Assembly (NCBI GenBank): GCA_022577435.1
Contig: JAKOON010000014.1
Location: forward strand, 1,208,847 to 1,272,846
From: Embiotoca jacksoni
Taxonomy: Eukaryota; Chordata; Actinopteri; Embiotocidae
Direction of reading: 5' to 3'
DNA: 64,000 nucleotides
A model generated the notes under the pieces. It worked only from the letters and a program-made list of their open reading frames with translations, had not been told where the DNA came from and ran no database searches. Position 1 is the stretch's first letter. Each line of letters opens with the position of its first letter. This document shows, piece after piece, positions 22,289 to 34,206 of this stretch. The translations under genes and the position numbers were made by a program.

Positions 22289-23041
22289 ATCTAGAGTATT
22301 AGTAATTTCTCATAGTTATTTTTCGAGAGATACAAAATTATATTTCATCTTTAAAATGTGCTGCGTTTCATTTGATGCTGTTATTCCCATTTGCACGGCA
22401 CCGCTGAGACTCCATTGAGGATACACACACATGCATTTATTTTTGTCATAAACAGTCTTCTCGACTGATATCACTCCGTGCAACACAAAGAATAGTAATT
22501 TCATGGATGAGAACAAATTCGGGCGGAGAAACATCTTTACGTTGTCGTGACTCCATTTAATCTCAAATGAACGTCTCAATGAGGAGTTTCAGAGTGAACC
22601 GAGCGCTCGGAGGAAATGTAGGAAAAACAAAAAGTATGAGGGCTTTTAGCACCAACGTACTGATGAGGTCACGGCTGAGGTCCAATTTACAGCTGTGAGG
22701 GTTTACATGTTCAACAGTGCATGCTTAAGGAATGTGTGCTGTACTAACATTATGAGTATTTTTTAATAATTAGTGAGTATTATAGTATCAAGGGATCAAA
22801 CTGCATGAATGGTTTCTGTCACATTCAATAAACAATAAACCCAAACAGAGTTCTGTGCTTTTTCTAACCATAAAAGATATTTAGCTCATGTTTTCAGATG
22901 TACAGCATTAAAAAAAATATGCTATGGTAGAATCATAGCCGTTTCCTCTCTATGCTTCAGCTTTAGTTTTCCTTGTTTCCTCTTGTACGAAGTTTCTTTT
23001 CCAGTTTTTGAACTTGGACCTCTGCCTCAGCCAGAACCCCC

Positions 23042-23072
<31 letters not shown>

Positions 23073-25629
23073 ACTGTACTGTGTTCACCTGCCAGGTCAT
23101 TATATTCTACCAGCTTTCAGCTTTCTGTGAGTAAAGTTGGTCTTTTTGCTTCTTCAACCTGCCTCTAGTGTCGTGTTTGAGTCCTCTTCCTGTGACCTCC
23201 TGACATTTGACACTTTTTACTGTCAATAAAGTCCAGAAGAAAACTGCAAATTGCTCCTACTAACAGGTGTTGTCTTGTATAAAATGTAATACTTGGTGCA
23301 ACAATGATGCACGATGAAGATCTAAGTGGACTACACCTCTCTGTTGTTAATATGGAAAAGCAAAAATTTAAATTTTTGCATTAAAAATGGCTACAGTGTA
23401 TTCATGCTTACTACTGACTGTAAACAATACATAAAAGTATGCATGATACATAAAATATGAAGTGTTAATAGATGTATTGCAGCTATAGTGTCACTGTTGT
23501 CATGCAGCTTTGTGTTGGTGCACACGGCGGCGCTCCTATCTACACAGTGTGGCTGCACGGCGATGGGTGGGGTACGTATATATCTGGCAGTACTGCTTTT
23601 AAACATGTGATGGCAGCCCTGGTTCACAGCAGTGGAAGAGACTCAGCAGTGTTTTTTTATTGACACACTTCTGCCCCTTGATAATTCAGCATCAACAACA
23701 ACACACTCCTCTGTGAGCTTCAACAGCTTCTAGTATTCCTTCTTTTTACAAATTAATGCCACAAACATCCTGAAAAACGTTCTGCAGGAGAACGGTACGC
23801 TCACCACGTTTGTTTTGTAAAACGTATCAGAGGCGGCTGAGTGAGATATTTTTGACGTCATCTACCATTGTGGGTCCATGTGTTTTGCTTTAGTGTACAC
23901 GCCGGCGTGACAGGCGGCTCTCGGGCCTTTAGCTGACAGCCTCCACTGTCAGCCGCTGACTGATAAGTCCCGTGTGGCAGACGGGACGAGAACCATCCAG
24001 ATTTGTAAGGGCCACAAGCCCTCAGTGGGACGGGGACATTATCGGGGGCCTGTCAGTGTCGCAGCTGACTCGCATCTCTGTTCCACCTCTTGACTGACAT
24101 CAGCCACTGTCATGTTTGGCTTAACTGTTGTTGGAAGGCAGGAATGGTTTCCACGCATGTAGGAGCAGCGGTTCCCAAAATAATAACAACAATAATATTT
24201 GAGCTAAACAATAACAGTAAAGTGTTTGTTCCTGCTGCGTCCGAATGTTTGCTGTCATGAGGCTGTTTTCAGGGTAATTTCACTACCTTCACTGTTAAGC
24301 TCATATCTTGGACATTATAGAAGCTAGCCATTCATGATATATCTTGTTTTTTTCAGGACAGTCTAGGCTATCCAGATCTTTCATCATTTAATATGATAAT
24401 TCTATGAGATTTTCGTTATTAGCATTTATATCAAGGGAAAACAATGTTGTCTTATAAAATTAACATATAAAATAATATTTTAAAAAATTCAATAGTTGTG
24501 TAGAGCAAATTGTCTAGAATCTGGCAATATCTGAACCATGTTTGTGGGACACTATGACTCAGCAATTTAAAAAAATATGTTCTTAATGCCTGATGAAAAA
24601 TAAATGTCATCGGCTCAGTCCTACGTTGGAGACAATGCAGAAAGCAGCTGTGATTTAAAAACTGGACGAGCTGAAAACTCTTTGTCGTACAGGGAAACGA
24701 TGGGTATCATCAGAAACGGTAACTTCTGCTGTTTATTTTGAGATAAAGTACAACGTGAAGCGATCGGGATTTCAGAACTATTCAATCAAGAGTAACAGGT
24801 GTGGAGATGGACACAGCGCTTACAAGGGCTAAATTTGATGCAACTGTAAAGTCGGATTTCTCTTCAACGCTTCATCACACAGATGAAGTACTAACATTGT
24901 TGGAATGCTCAATTCGTGCAGTTTCATACGATATGTGCTGTGTCTCTGCGATGAACACTTGTTGCGCAATTCAACTGAGAAGAAGGGGTAGGAATTCGGA
25001 TGCAATTTGCATCCATCAGGTAAAGCTGAGAAATATATTACATAAATATTGTATTTTAAGAAAGTTGTGCAGTGAAAGGTGACACTGCATTACATACAAG
25101 CAGCTTCTCTTTGCACTGTAACAATTACAGATGACATCCAGTGGCTTTAAAAGTTTAAGAAACGAGTTCTGAACCATTTTTCACCCGATTTCTAAACTGA
25201 TTTATGGATATTTGTTACCAAACAAAGACAGATTCCATCGAGTTGCCTTCCTCAAGACGACTTCTGAAATAAGATGCTTCATTTCAGTATTAAGGATAAA
25301 CGTGAACTGAAACACTGACCTAAAGAGACGGTTGAATAACACGTCTTACATCCAGTATTTGTGAATAAAATCATATTCTGGGGGCTTTCAGGAGAAATGT
25401 AGGTAAGTGGTGGTGACTCAGGGATTCAAAGACTAACTCCACACTGACTCACATCAAGCAGAAAATATGTCACAGCAGCCGTTTTCGATCTGCTGCCAAA
25501 GGATGAATCAACGTGATGCTTTCAAAAAATCCATAACGTTCCTTCTTGTTAAATTATGACTCATTTCTACGTGTTGTCTTCAAGGAGGAGGAGTCATCAC
25601 TCCCCCCCAAACTAAGCGGAGATGCTTAC

Positions 25630-25797
25630 ACTCCTCGACGTTGTACTCCTTGCTACGCCACTCCTTGCCAGGCAGACGCCACTCCACTCTGTACTTGATA
25701 ACGGGCACTCCCCCCATGGAGTCGGGCTCCTTGAAGTCCACCACCGCTGTGCTGGAGAATGGCTCCACTTTGTGGAGATATGGCGATGATGGCACGT
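25630..25797 (-). CDS. ncam1: ncam1 exon 12: first half of FN3 domain 1
   Basis: The exon is 168 nt, one codon shorter than in mammals, with acceptor ttttttttttgccgttgcag and donor gtaagc. It reads DVPSSPYLHKVEPFSSTAVV, then FKEPDSMGGVPVIKYRVEWR, ending YNVEE. This matches the first fibronectin III repeat of NCAM1 (conserved VEPYSSTA, GGVPILKY and EWR blocks). In mammals acidic residues here, including the FDEPE patch, dock the polysialyltransferases. The fish reads FKEPD, and the Asp before QVEP is His. It is phase 1 at both ends. Confidence 0.95.
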
Positions 25798-28700
25798 CTG
25801 CAACGGCAAAAAAAAAAGAAGTGTTATTTGTCTTCGTTTTAAAGGCTCATTTCAAAAGCTAACAAAGCATTTTAACAGTTTGAGGAAATACATAAAATAA
25901 AGACATTTACAAACTGCTTGGAGCTCCCTGTAATTGGTGTTTTTACATCTCTATCACATCATTTTTGTCTCTTAGTAAAAACCCTTTGCAACCGTTCCTC
26001 TGAAAACATCCCATATCTGGATAGCGCATACTTTAATGCTGCTGCCACACCACAGAGCTATTTGAGTCGCCTCTCAAGATAACTGTCACAATCAGCGCTG
26101 AGAAAAATCCAGGCGGCATCAGCATTAGTGTGTTTGCATTTAAAAAGGCTGCAGGAACATCCTTGGTGTAAAGTTCACAGTTAGAGACACCAGATAAGAG
26201 GGAAAGGCTGATTTTAAAAGTTCACCATGACAACTGGGAACTGCAAAAGACTTACTAGTAACTGTTTGCTGATATTTGAAACATTTGGTCCCTCATATAA
26301 CCAAATAAATGCAAGTTATTGAATCACTTTGCCATGTTGAGGTAATACGGAGGTATGTTCACGCCTTAAAACATGGTGAGGAGTTCAGTGCCTTTTCTAT
26401 GTTGGACTGCAGGACTGTACATGAATGCCTTTCCAAGCTTACCATGTGCTTTGTCAGGGAGAGAATTGCATGTAAAGGTATTGAAGGAACCCCAAAACTC
26501 TCTGGACACTAAATTACATTCTTCTGTAATGCTGTTTAATCTTTCAATCGGAGGATTTAAAGATGGTTATCAGGATGTCAGATGGTTGCTTTTGTAAAAT
26601 TTTGGTTTAATGTTTTTGTCTCCTTACAATCACTGGTCAGAAAATGTATATTCTTGGTTCCTCAAGGATTATTCGAGTTGTTGCCCTTCTAGCTTTTTCC
26701 GTCGTGTCTCTGTCAAGTTTCTCACTTCTGTTTAAGAAAATCAATCTAATGGACAAATTATAAGATTAGTGCTACCATGATCTTTAGTCTACAGCAGCAA
26801 AGCCACAATATTTACGTTTCTGATACCGCTCTATGATCAATTATCTCTTATCTCTTGGTGTAATGATTGTTGTAACCTCTAGGGGTCACTAGCGAGGCTG
26901 TATAATTTTTAAGCTTGTTTGAATACAAGTACTGAAGGAGCTAATCACTGCTAAAAGGCGGATTAAACTAATTATCAGACAGTTTATGTCTGCAGACTTC
27001 CTGGAGCTACTCACTAGCATCACACACATGCACACACCAGTGAAAATGATTTTTGGATGATTCATTGCTACTTTTTATTTTGCTATGCACCATTAAAAAT
27101 ACACTTTGTTTTGTAGAGCACTTTTGCTTGGCCTCCATGTTAAATTTTCTTACTGACATTGATGTGGAAAATGCTGTTCCAGGGTTGTATTTGGGGAGTC
27201 ACATTATTTGTATGGAGGAGTTATGCAGCAAATGAGAGCGCAGAAAGAAAACACCTCAAAGAGCCTACAGGATATTAAACAATGGCAGCACAGGGTGTTA
27301 CCGCAATTAATTCAAGTACACTGCGTTTAGACAAGGTCCTGAGCGACCTACCACATCTAATGGGTCAAAAGCAATTTGCATACAAAATGAGGCCCACGCA
27401 GACCAAATGTAGCACAAAGAAAATGAGACTTAAAGGGGCAGTCCCACCGTGTTTCCAATTATTTGTACCACCTGTGTGGTCCATGCCGCGGAGCGCCTCA
27501 AGGCTCTGTGCACGGTCCGACTTCGTTTTCTATCTCTACTGTGCGCCGCCTTCGGGACTTCTCGCACAATGTCACTTCCTATTTGTATTCAGGTGATGCA
27601 CAGATTTAGCTTATGGCTACAACTCATATCAAGGCTATTAGCGCCTTCCTGATTCCACATTCATGAGTAGACGCTTCACACATGCACGAAGTTACTCTAA
27701 ATGAAAACAAATATGGTGTTTTTGTGTCTTTATTATGCAAGCAAAAAAAAAAAAAAAAAAATTGTTTTGAGAGCAAATTTTTGTTGTTGTTTGTTTGTTT
27801 GTAAAAATATATGAACTGAGAATAAAATTATTTGCTATTACAGTTTTGGTCACAGAATTCAAAATTTTACTTATGAAACCTTTTAGTTGCAAACCAAAAA
27901 CTTTTGTTTGTGAATCCAAAACGTTTTGGTTGTGAATCAAAAACTTGTGGTTGCAGATCAAAAACCTTTATTTGTGAAGCAATAGAACCAATTGAAAAAA
28001 GTCAAGTTTCATGAGCATTATTATGAATTCTGTTCCCAAAATGAACAAAACTATAAGAGCAAATTTGCAATGCAAATCATTTTATTTCTCAGTTCATATA
28101 TTTGTATTTGCAAACTTGATTTTTGATTGCAGTGCAAGAAATGCCCATAATAAAGACACAAAAATACCTTCATACAAAACAGATGCATGAAATCAGAACC
28201 TGTCACTCATACTGTACTTTGCTGACCTTGTTTTGCACCTTGTTCACTTTCATTAGTAAAAGTTCACTCTAATCTCAGCAGCTGATTCTAAACTGTGCAG
28301 GTTGGTGTTCACGTGTTTTTGTCACATCCGTGCTCTAAAATGGTTTCTGATTGCCTTCAGAATTGACTTTAACATTTTATTGATAATTTGATGGGCCTTT
28401 CTCCTGGTTTTATGGCCGAGGTGTTAAGCCATGTGGTCCTGGGTGGCTGGATTTATATCAGTAGAGCGACTACCCAATTCAAAGGGTTGAATTAAGGTGG
28501 TAAACGTGGCCAACATTACACACCTGCCAGGCAGATAAACCCAAGTGCTGCCACATCATGACTTTATTTCGGGTGTTTTCGTTGGTCTTCCCAAGAGCCC
28601 CAGTTTGGGATTTTAAATCCATAAAAGTTTGTTGAAGTAAAAAAAAGCACACACGGGATTAGCGGATAAGCAGCCTGTTCACAGTTCGATTCCCAGCAGG

Positions 28701-28814
28701 TCGGACCTTTAACTGCATCTCATCCCCATTAACTCCACGGTCACTGTCTAAAAAAAGCCTAAATCTAATCTTTAAAAGGAAAACACACACAAATCTATAT
28801 AAATGGATGTTTAC
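25798..28814 (-). other. Intron 11
   Basis: A 3.0-kb intron. It contains the MITE at 27712-28170. The stretch 26300-27650 has no repeats I can define and several short open frames that look like chance. A degenerate tRNA-like B-box is discussed under rejected items. Confidence 0.85.
27712..28170. mobile_element. MITE with 25-bp inverted ends and internal 24-bp repeats
   Basis: The left end tatggtgtttttgtgtcttt, then attatg, matches the right end inverted (reverse complement aaggtatttttgtgtctttattatg). A second inverted pair (aatatatgaactgagaataa) lies just inside. The interior, about 27880-27985, has roughly four copies of a 24-bp unit like ttggttgtgaatcaaaaact. Confidence 0.75.
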
Positions 28815-28908
28815 CTGCTTGGATCAGAATGAACTCCTTGGATCCGGTGCCCATCGCGTTGGTTGCTGTGCAGTTGTAGCTCCCAAAGTCATCTTCATCA
28901 GGGGTGAC
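28815..28908 (-). CDS. ncam1: ncam1 exon 11: second half of Ig5
   Basis: The exon is 94 nt against 97 in mammals, i.e. one residue shorter, with acceptor tttttcttgtgtccag and donor gtaaac. It reads VTPDEDDFGSYNCTATNAMG, then SKEFILIQA. It supplies the second Ig5 cysteine, and the NCT sequon containing it matches the sixth mammalian site, the second polysialic-acid carrier. The intron separating it from exon 10 is only 117 nt. It ends in phase 1. Confidence 0.94.
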
Positions 28909-29025
28909 CTGGACACAAGAAAAACACACAGAGAAACATCAGTTCATGTGGCGAGTCAGTGCACATGTACAAGAAAAATACTAGAAACAGTATAAATCAG
29001 TATAAAAACGTCAGGTGTGTCGGAC
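28909..29025 (-). other. Intron 10 (117 bp)
   Basis: A very short intron between the two Ig5 exons, with a weak donor (gtccga) and a good acceptor. Confidence 0.9.
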
Positions 29026-29210
29026 CTCCAGGTAGCTGACGGTTTGCGTGTTGTAGATCTTCATGTTGGTGTAGTTGGCCGTGGGCAGCTGGAAGCCGTC
29101 TCTGAACCAAACCACCGAGGCTTCGGGGTGAGCCTCCACCTCGCAGCTGATGTTGGCCGGGTTCCCCTCCCACGAGTACAGCACCACCGCACCCAGGACC
29201 TTTGGAGCGT
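29026..29210 (-). CDS. ncam1: ncam1 exon 10: first half of Ig5 with polysialylation sites
   Basis: The exon is 185 nt, as in mammals, with acceptor gtctttcccccgcag. The donor is GAG|gtccga, a weak match to the consensus at +3 and +4. It reads APKVLGAVVLYSWEGNPANI, then SCEVEAHPEASVVWFRDG and NYTNMKIYNTQTVSYLE. It contains the first Ig5 cysteine, the core tryptophan and two sequons, NIS and NYT. NYT matches the fifth mammalian site, one of the two that carry polysialic acid. It ends in phase 0. Confidence 0.95.
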
Positions 29211-32200
29211 CTGCGGGGGAAAGACAGGGGAGTGACGATGGTGAATGTCGAGTATGTTTGGAAATCTTCACCTTTAATATGGGTGAATTATCCGAGATGG
29301 ACTAAAGCTCCTTATGAGGAGTGAAAATACAAGATGACACTCAGGATTAAGACACTTATCTTTTTTTTTTTTATGGGAATATTTTCAGAAAATTTACAGG
29401 ACAGACAAGAATCAGTCGTCTCTTATCATTATATTAAACCTTCTATTTAGTTCAGGCATACTCTGCAGTATTAAAGTAAGTCTTAAAAAAAACAATTCAC
29501 GTTATTAACAAAAATAACTCCTCATTTACAATCAGAGATGCTTTGCTCCCGTTTTCTCGTCACCAAATAAAACTAAAAAAAACAACAGGAAGTGACAGGG
29601 TTTGTGGGAAATGTGATCTTCACATTACAATTTTTGAATTAAAAACGTATTATCAAAGGAAGTGATTACATATTACTGTACATTAAAATATTTGTATACA
29701 CACTTTGTTTTTGTGCATATAGTTGGCCTATGTGTTGAATTAACATGAATTAAACAGCATCTAAAGCTCTTATTTTGAAAGGCTGATGTACCCGTTGTTT
29801 CTATATTACAGACACAGGCTGTCTGTTCTGGAAACATACGCAGCTTTTAGGATTTGTTTTGTTCAATAAATAAATAAATAAAAAAAGAGTGCAGCATGAT
29901 TATTATCACAGAAAGTGATTATATATTTATTCCTTTAGCAGAGAGTGCTTAAAAAAATAGAATTTTTCTTTCTTGACTTGCAATTTCTACAAATTCACGC
30001 AATTTCAACGCAAAAAAAGTCATTTAAAACAAAAATTTTGAGAAAATCCACCACAAAATCGAACATTTTTAATCGCAACTATCACAAAAAAACAAGGAAC
30101 CAAGGAACCAACGATGGCTGCGTTTGCTTTCCCTGAAGCTCTTCTCCACATTTCCAGCCGCTCTTATTGAGGCAAACAGTTTAACAATCACTGTCATGAA
30201 AAAAAAAAGACTCTCTTGAAGACAATTAGAGCTCTGACTGCTGCACTGACAGAAGCTGCAGTTTTACAAAACGGTATATTGATGCTACGTGCAGTCGATA
30301 TGTTTCATACATTCACTGCAAGGTATTTTATATGAAGTTTTACAGCCAACCGGAGTTGGTTTAGTAGAACATTAAAATGCTCTTTTTATTTAGAATTTTT
30401 TTGCTCAATCTCAGCAATTAAAAACCATTAACATCTCAAAGGGCTGAATGTCATTAACACTTGCCTAATAGGTGCACCGTCATGAATTAGCCAGAGCGCT
30501 GACTCAGCAGAAACAACATGCTGTTCTCCGCTGTGGAAAATTTCAGCTGCTTCATTTTTGGGTTTGAGGAAAACTTTCACACGGTGAGAGCTCCATTCAG
30601 AGAGCCAGCTTTGATTTGCTTGGTAGATTTAATTATCGGCAAAGTCTTTACACTGACAGTTAATTTGACACTTTAAGGCGACAGGTAGCGCCTGCTTCCC
30701 CCGTATTGTTTCCTTTCGACACATCCTGCTGGCATCACTCAGCCGAGATTTTGAATGCAGGGAAAGTTTTGCTTTGCTTCCCGAGAGGCTGCGGCCCTTG
30801 ACACCGCCGGGGCTTTCTGTCTGACCCCGGATCCTTGAACAGCTCGGCGGCGTGCCGCTGCTGGGATTGATGGACAGGGCTGAGTCAATAGACGCTCTGT
30901 CTCCTGCACTCCTGATTAGACTCTCACTCTCTTTCTCACTCTCACTCTCACTCTCTCCATCACTGCTTTCAGGGTCTCATTGACTCTCTACCGTGACTGC
31001 GACCTGTCAAATCACTGCAAACGAGAGGAATATATCTGCTTCTGGTACACATACAAATCACATACAATATATAACAGTATTACTTACCACAGACCATATA
31101 TGGTAAATACAAAGATTAGGAAGTGAGGCATTTCTCTTTGAGTCGTAAACACTATTAAAGTTTATGTTTGTTTTTCATGCACTATCTCAACAATACAGCA
31201 ATTCAAAGTCATGAAATACTGATTATATAATATAATATATGCATTTATGTATGAAAATACTATATGCAGTATTCGTTGCTTGTTCATAAATGCTTCACGG
31301 TGAGAAGCGCAGGTATAATAAGCTAAAGTTTCAGTCATAATTTTGTACATTACTACAGATTTTTTTTGACACTTCATCGCTCTGTAAATACTTGAGAACA
31401 CAAATTTTATATTAATAAACTCAAAAGGTGGAAATAAAGACCAAGATCAGATCATCATGGTTGGTTCAAACCTTCGTCTTTGTGCCGGTTCAGAATAATA
31501 ATATCAAAATGGGTCAAAATATGATGCAAAGAAATAAACACAAAGTGACACTTGAATGTAATTTGGTTTTGGTTTACATGGAAACCAAATTAATTAATGC
31601 ATACCTTTACCAGTCAAATGTCTAATTCCCTGATGAAAAAGCTGAAAGTCCATCACCTCTAATTAACAGAAAAACACCCTCATTATTTCATTCCCATCAA
31701 TTTGCAAGCTGACAGGTGTTTTCAACACAAAACCTAAACCTCCTGCACAATTATGATCCCACATAACCAGACCTGTGCTCCCTTATACACACTGATGCTT
31801 GGCCCAAAAAATTGCCCAAAAAAACAGTATTTGATAGAACTATACTTTACTTTGAGCTTGAGTCTTTGAAGTCTTGTATTTTGTAGCCTGAAAATCTACA
31901 TTTTCCTGCATGTTTGCCTTCCTAATACATCTTCACTGAAGTGTTTACCACTTGTTGACGAACAGATATATACAAATATTTTATCTCTACCTTCATTGAT
32001 ATTCAGCCGTTAATATCTGCAGAAACACCTTCAGAAGTTGGCACCGATAAAAAAAAATAAAAGCCTGACTTGGAGTTTGGAAGTGGACGTGCAGCAGGAC
32101 TGAGATGAGTCGGTGAGAAGTGACCCGCCTGCAGCTCAAACACTGTTTTCATTTCACATTCCTACTAAACAAACGTTAAAACGGAGCTCAAACAGGGACG

Positions 32201-34055
32201 ACGGTAACGCTTTCCTATCAGTCCTCCTGCAGCGGACCTGGACTCGCTCCGCCCGGCTAATGGGATCATGTTGCGCGGCAGATAGGAAGTTCCACGCTTC
32301 GATAACGTCGTCACCGTGTGAGTGGGCGAGCGGTGATAGAGAGGACAGAGGAGTGAGAGCCACGCCGAAGACAAAGCACCTTTTCTTATCGATAATTGCT
32401 TGGCAACAGTGAATCAGCTACCTGATTATTCGCTGATTACCCCGGCTAACTGAGAGCCCTCAAACAACTCTATCAGTGCAGCATCCTGATTATATCTCGG
32501 AGCAAATTGCGAGCGCATTGAGAGCAGGGCATATTAATCCAATTAAACATTAATTGCCTTTATTTTCCCCTCTTTTTTGAGTGTTTTTTAAAAAAAAAAC
32601 AACAAGGTAACATTTGATAGATTTCAAAATGAGATCAAACACGATTTGGCTTCTATTATGCACACGCAGTCTGTCTGAGCATATGTTTGGGGTTTACTGA
32701 TGAGAAAAATTAATGCAAATACAGAAACTGCACGATCAGGACGGTTTGATTTTGTGTCACGATGATAAACAAGCAGAAAATGGAGCTCGTTTTTTGGTTT
32801 AAAGGCCCGAAGTTCAAAAAGGGAAACTTATTTGTACCGTCACACACACATAAAGAGTTTAATTTAGGCTTTTAACTTTTCTTTAAACCCTTCTGACACC
32901 TGCGATGCAGCTGGTGCTTAATGGTCTATAGAATCAGGACTAAAAAACTGAGAAAACCTTAAAAAGAAAAAAGCCAACGCACCCCTGAGGAGCAGAGACC
33001 TCTGTTTCCATGGCAACACATCGCAGCGGTACCACTGACCCTGCAAACTCTGCTCTCGCTCAACTAGTGCACCGGTTGTCCACAGACGCAGCGGTGGCCG
33101 GCTGGACGCTGCAGCTTCACAACGTTTCTCGGGTCCTTTTAAGCCTTTTCATGTTTTAGGATTTTCTTATTTTATAACATCATTTCTTTTGCATCCAGTG
33201 TTTTTGTTTTATTACAGAAATATTGGATGGACTGAAGTCGGATCAGCGATGGAGCTTCACAGGTTGAGGTTGTTGCTCGATCAGTTTTAATTTACCCCAA
33301 ACATCTTTGAACACCTGACAGCAAACTGTCGCACTACTTATGTGTAAGTTCAAAGCTTCGAGAAGGTAACGAGTGTCAATTTACAGCCTGCTACAGCAAT
33401 AAGAGGTAATAATAGGTGCATATAAAAGTCATAGTGGAGGCTATAACTTCTGGGTTTTCTTTAGTTGTTCTTTATCACATGATGAAACATAGTTTGAAAT
33501 CAAACAGTGAGATCTTCTGTCTGCACCAACATTAAACGACCACATGAGGTTTATACACGCAGGGCGGCCAGAAGGCAGCTGGCGGTTTAAATTTATTTTG
33601 CGAGTCTCTGTTTTTTCTCGACTGGAGAGACATGCCCTTCCTGCTCTGACTGCTGCTATAGATTTCTCTGCCTACAGGTAAAAAAAAAAATCAGCAGCTA
33701 ATGAACAAAGACCAGAGAAGTATCTGTGGGTGCTGTCGGAGGCCATTTTCTGGAGACGGAGGAAACTGCTGCTGTGAGCAGAAACAGACGTGTTGAGAAA
33801 GCGTCTGAGAACAAATTAATTACTGCTGAGACGAAGCAGACAGTCGATTCAGTGAAAAAAAAGGACTTGACAACAGTTCTAACTCGATCTTAATGACTTT
33901 GATGAATTGAATATGAATGATAAGTGAATGTCAACATAAACAACAGCTCTTTTTAACCTTCAATTCCATCATAAATAAGTGAATTTTAACCCTGCAAACT
34001 GCAGCTGCTGAGTGTCTACATCACGGATAAATCAGCGCAGAGTGGAGCGACTTAC
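29211..34055 (-). other. Intron 9 (Ig4 to Ig5)
   Basis: A 4.8-kb intron with no gene seen. It contains a copy of the dispersed repeat shared with 7330-7700 (31665-31975) and a ctctcact-type simple repeat near 30925-30958. There are GC-richer patches at about 30780-30900 and 32210-32400. Confidence 0.85.
31665..31975. repeat. Dispersed repeat, copy 2 (with 7330-7700)
   Basis: Same orientation as the copy near 7.5 kb. The most similar part is tctacattttcctgcatgtt followed by gccttccta, and cacttgttgacgaacag. Confidence 0.6.
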
Positions 34056-34206
34056 AGCGGACCTCCAGGAACATGTGCTGGTTGTCCTGGCCGATGGAGT
34101 TGCTGGCGGTGCACAGGTACTGGCCGGCGTACGTGAACTGGACGTTTTTCAAGGTGAGGGAGGAGACCCGGGCGTGGCTGCGCACCACCACGTTCCTGTC
34201 GAGGCT
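34056..34206 (-). CDS. ncam1: ncam1 exon 9: second half of Ig4
   Basis: The exon is 151 nt, the size I recall for mammalian NCAM1, with acceptor ctttctcttcttccctgcag and donor gtaagt. It reads SLDRNVVVRSHARVSSLTLK, then NVQFTYAGQYLCTASNSIG, ending MFLEVR. It supplies the second Ig4 cysteine. The usual D-x-G-x-Y-x-C motif is changed: the Asp is replaced by Tyr (TYAGQYLC instead of mammalian TDAGEYIC). The exon starts in phase 0 and ends in phase 1. Local GC content is much higher than in the surrounding intron. Confidence 0.95.

Larger units (their letters stand above)
21539..25629 (-). other. Intron 12 (within FN3-1)
   Basis: A 4.1-kb intron. It holds the hAT-type element (21746-22288) and a C22 run followed by (AC)n at 23037-23074. 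A GC-richer, non-repetitive patch at about 23880-24110 could be a conserved element, but this is not established. No other gene is seen. Confidence 0.85.

Noticed and set aside
28656..28706. gttcgattccc B-box-like sequence with a loose A-box upstream, a possible tRNA gene or tRNA-derived SINE
   Set aside because: No cloverleaf can be drawn and the A-box match is weak; at most a degraded SINE.
32113..32412. A 99-codon plus-strand open frame in a GC-richer part of intron 9
   Set aside because: No recognisable domain, and overlapping minus-strand frames are equally open; no splice or promoter support.
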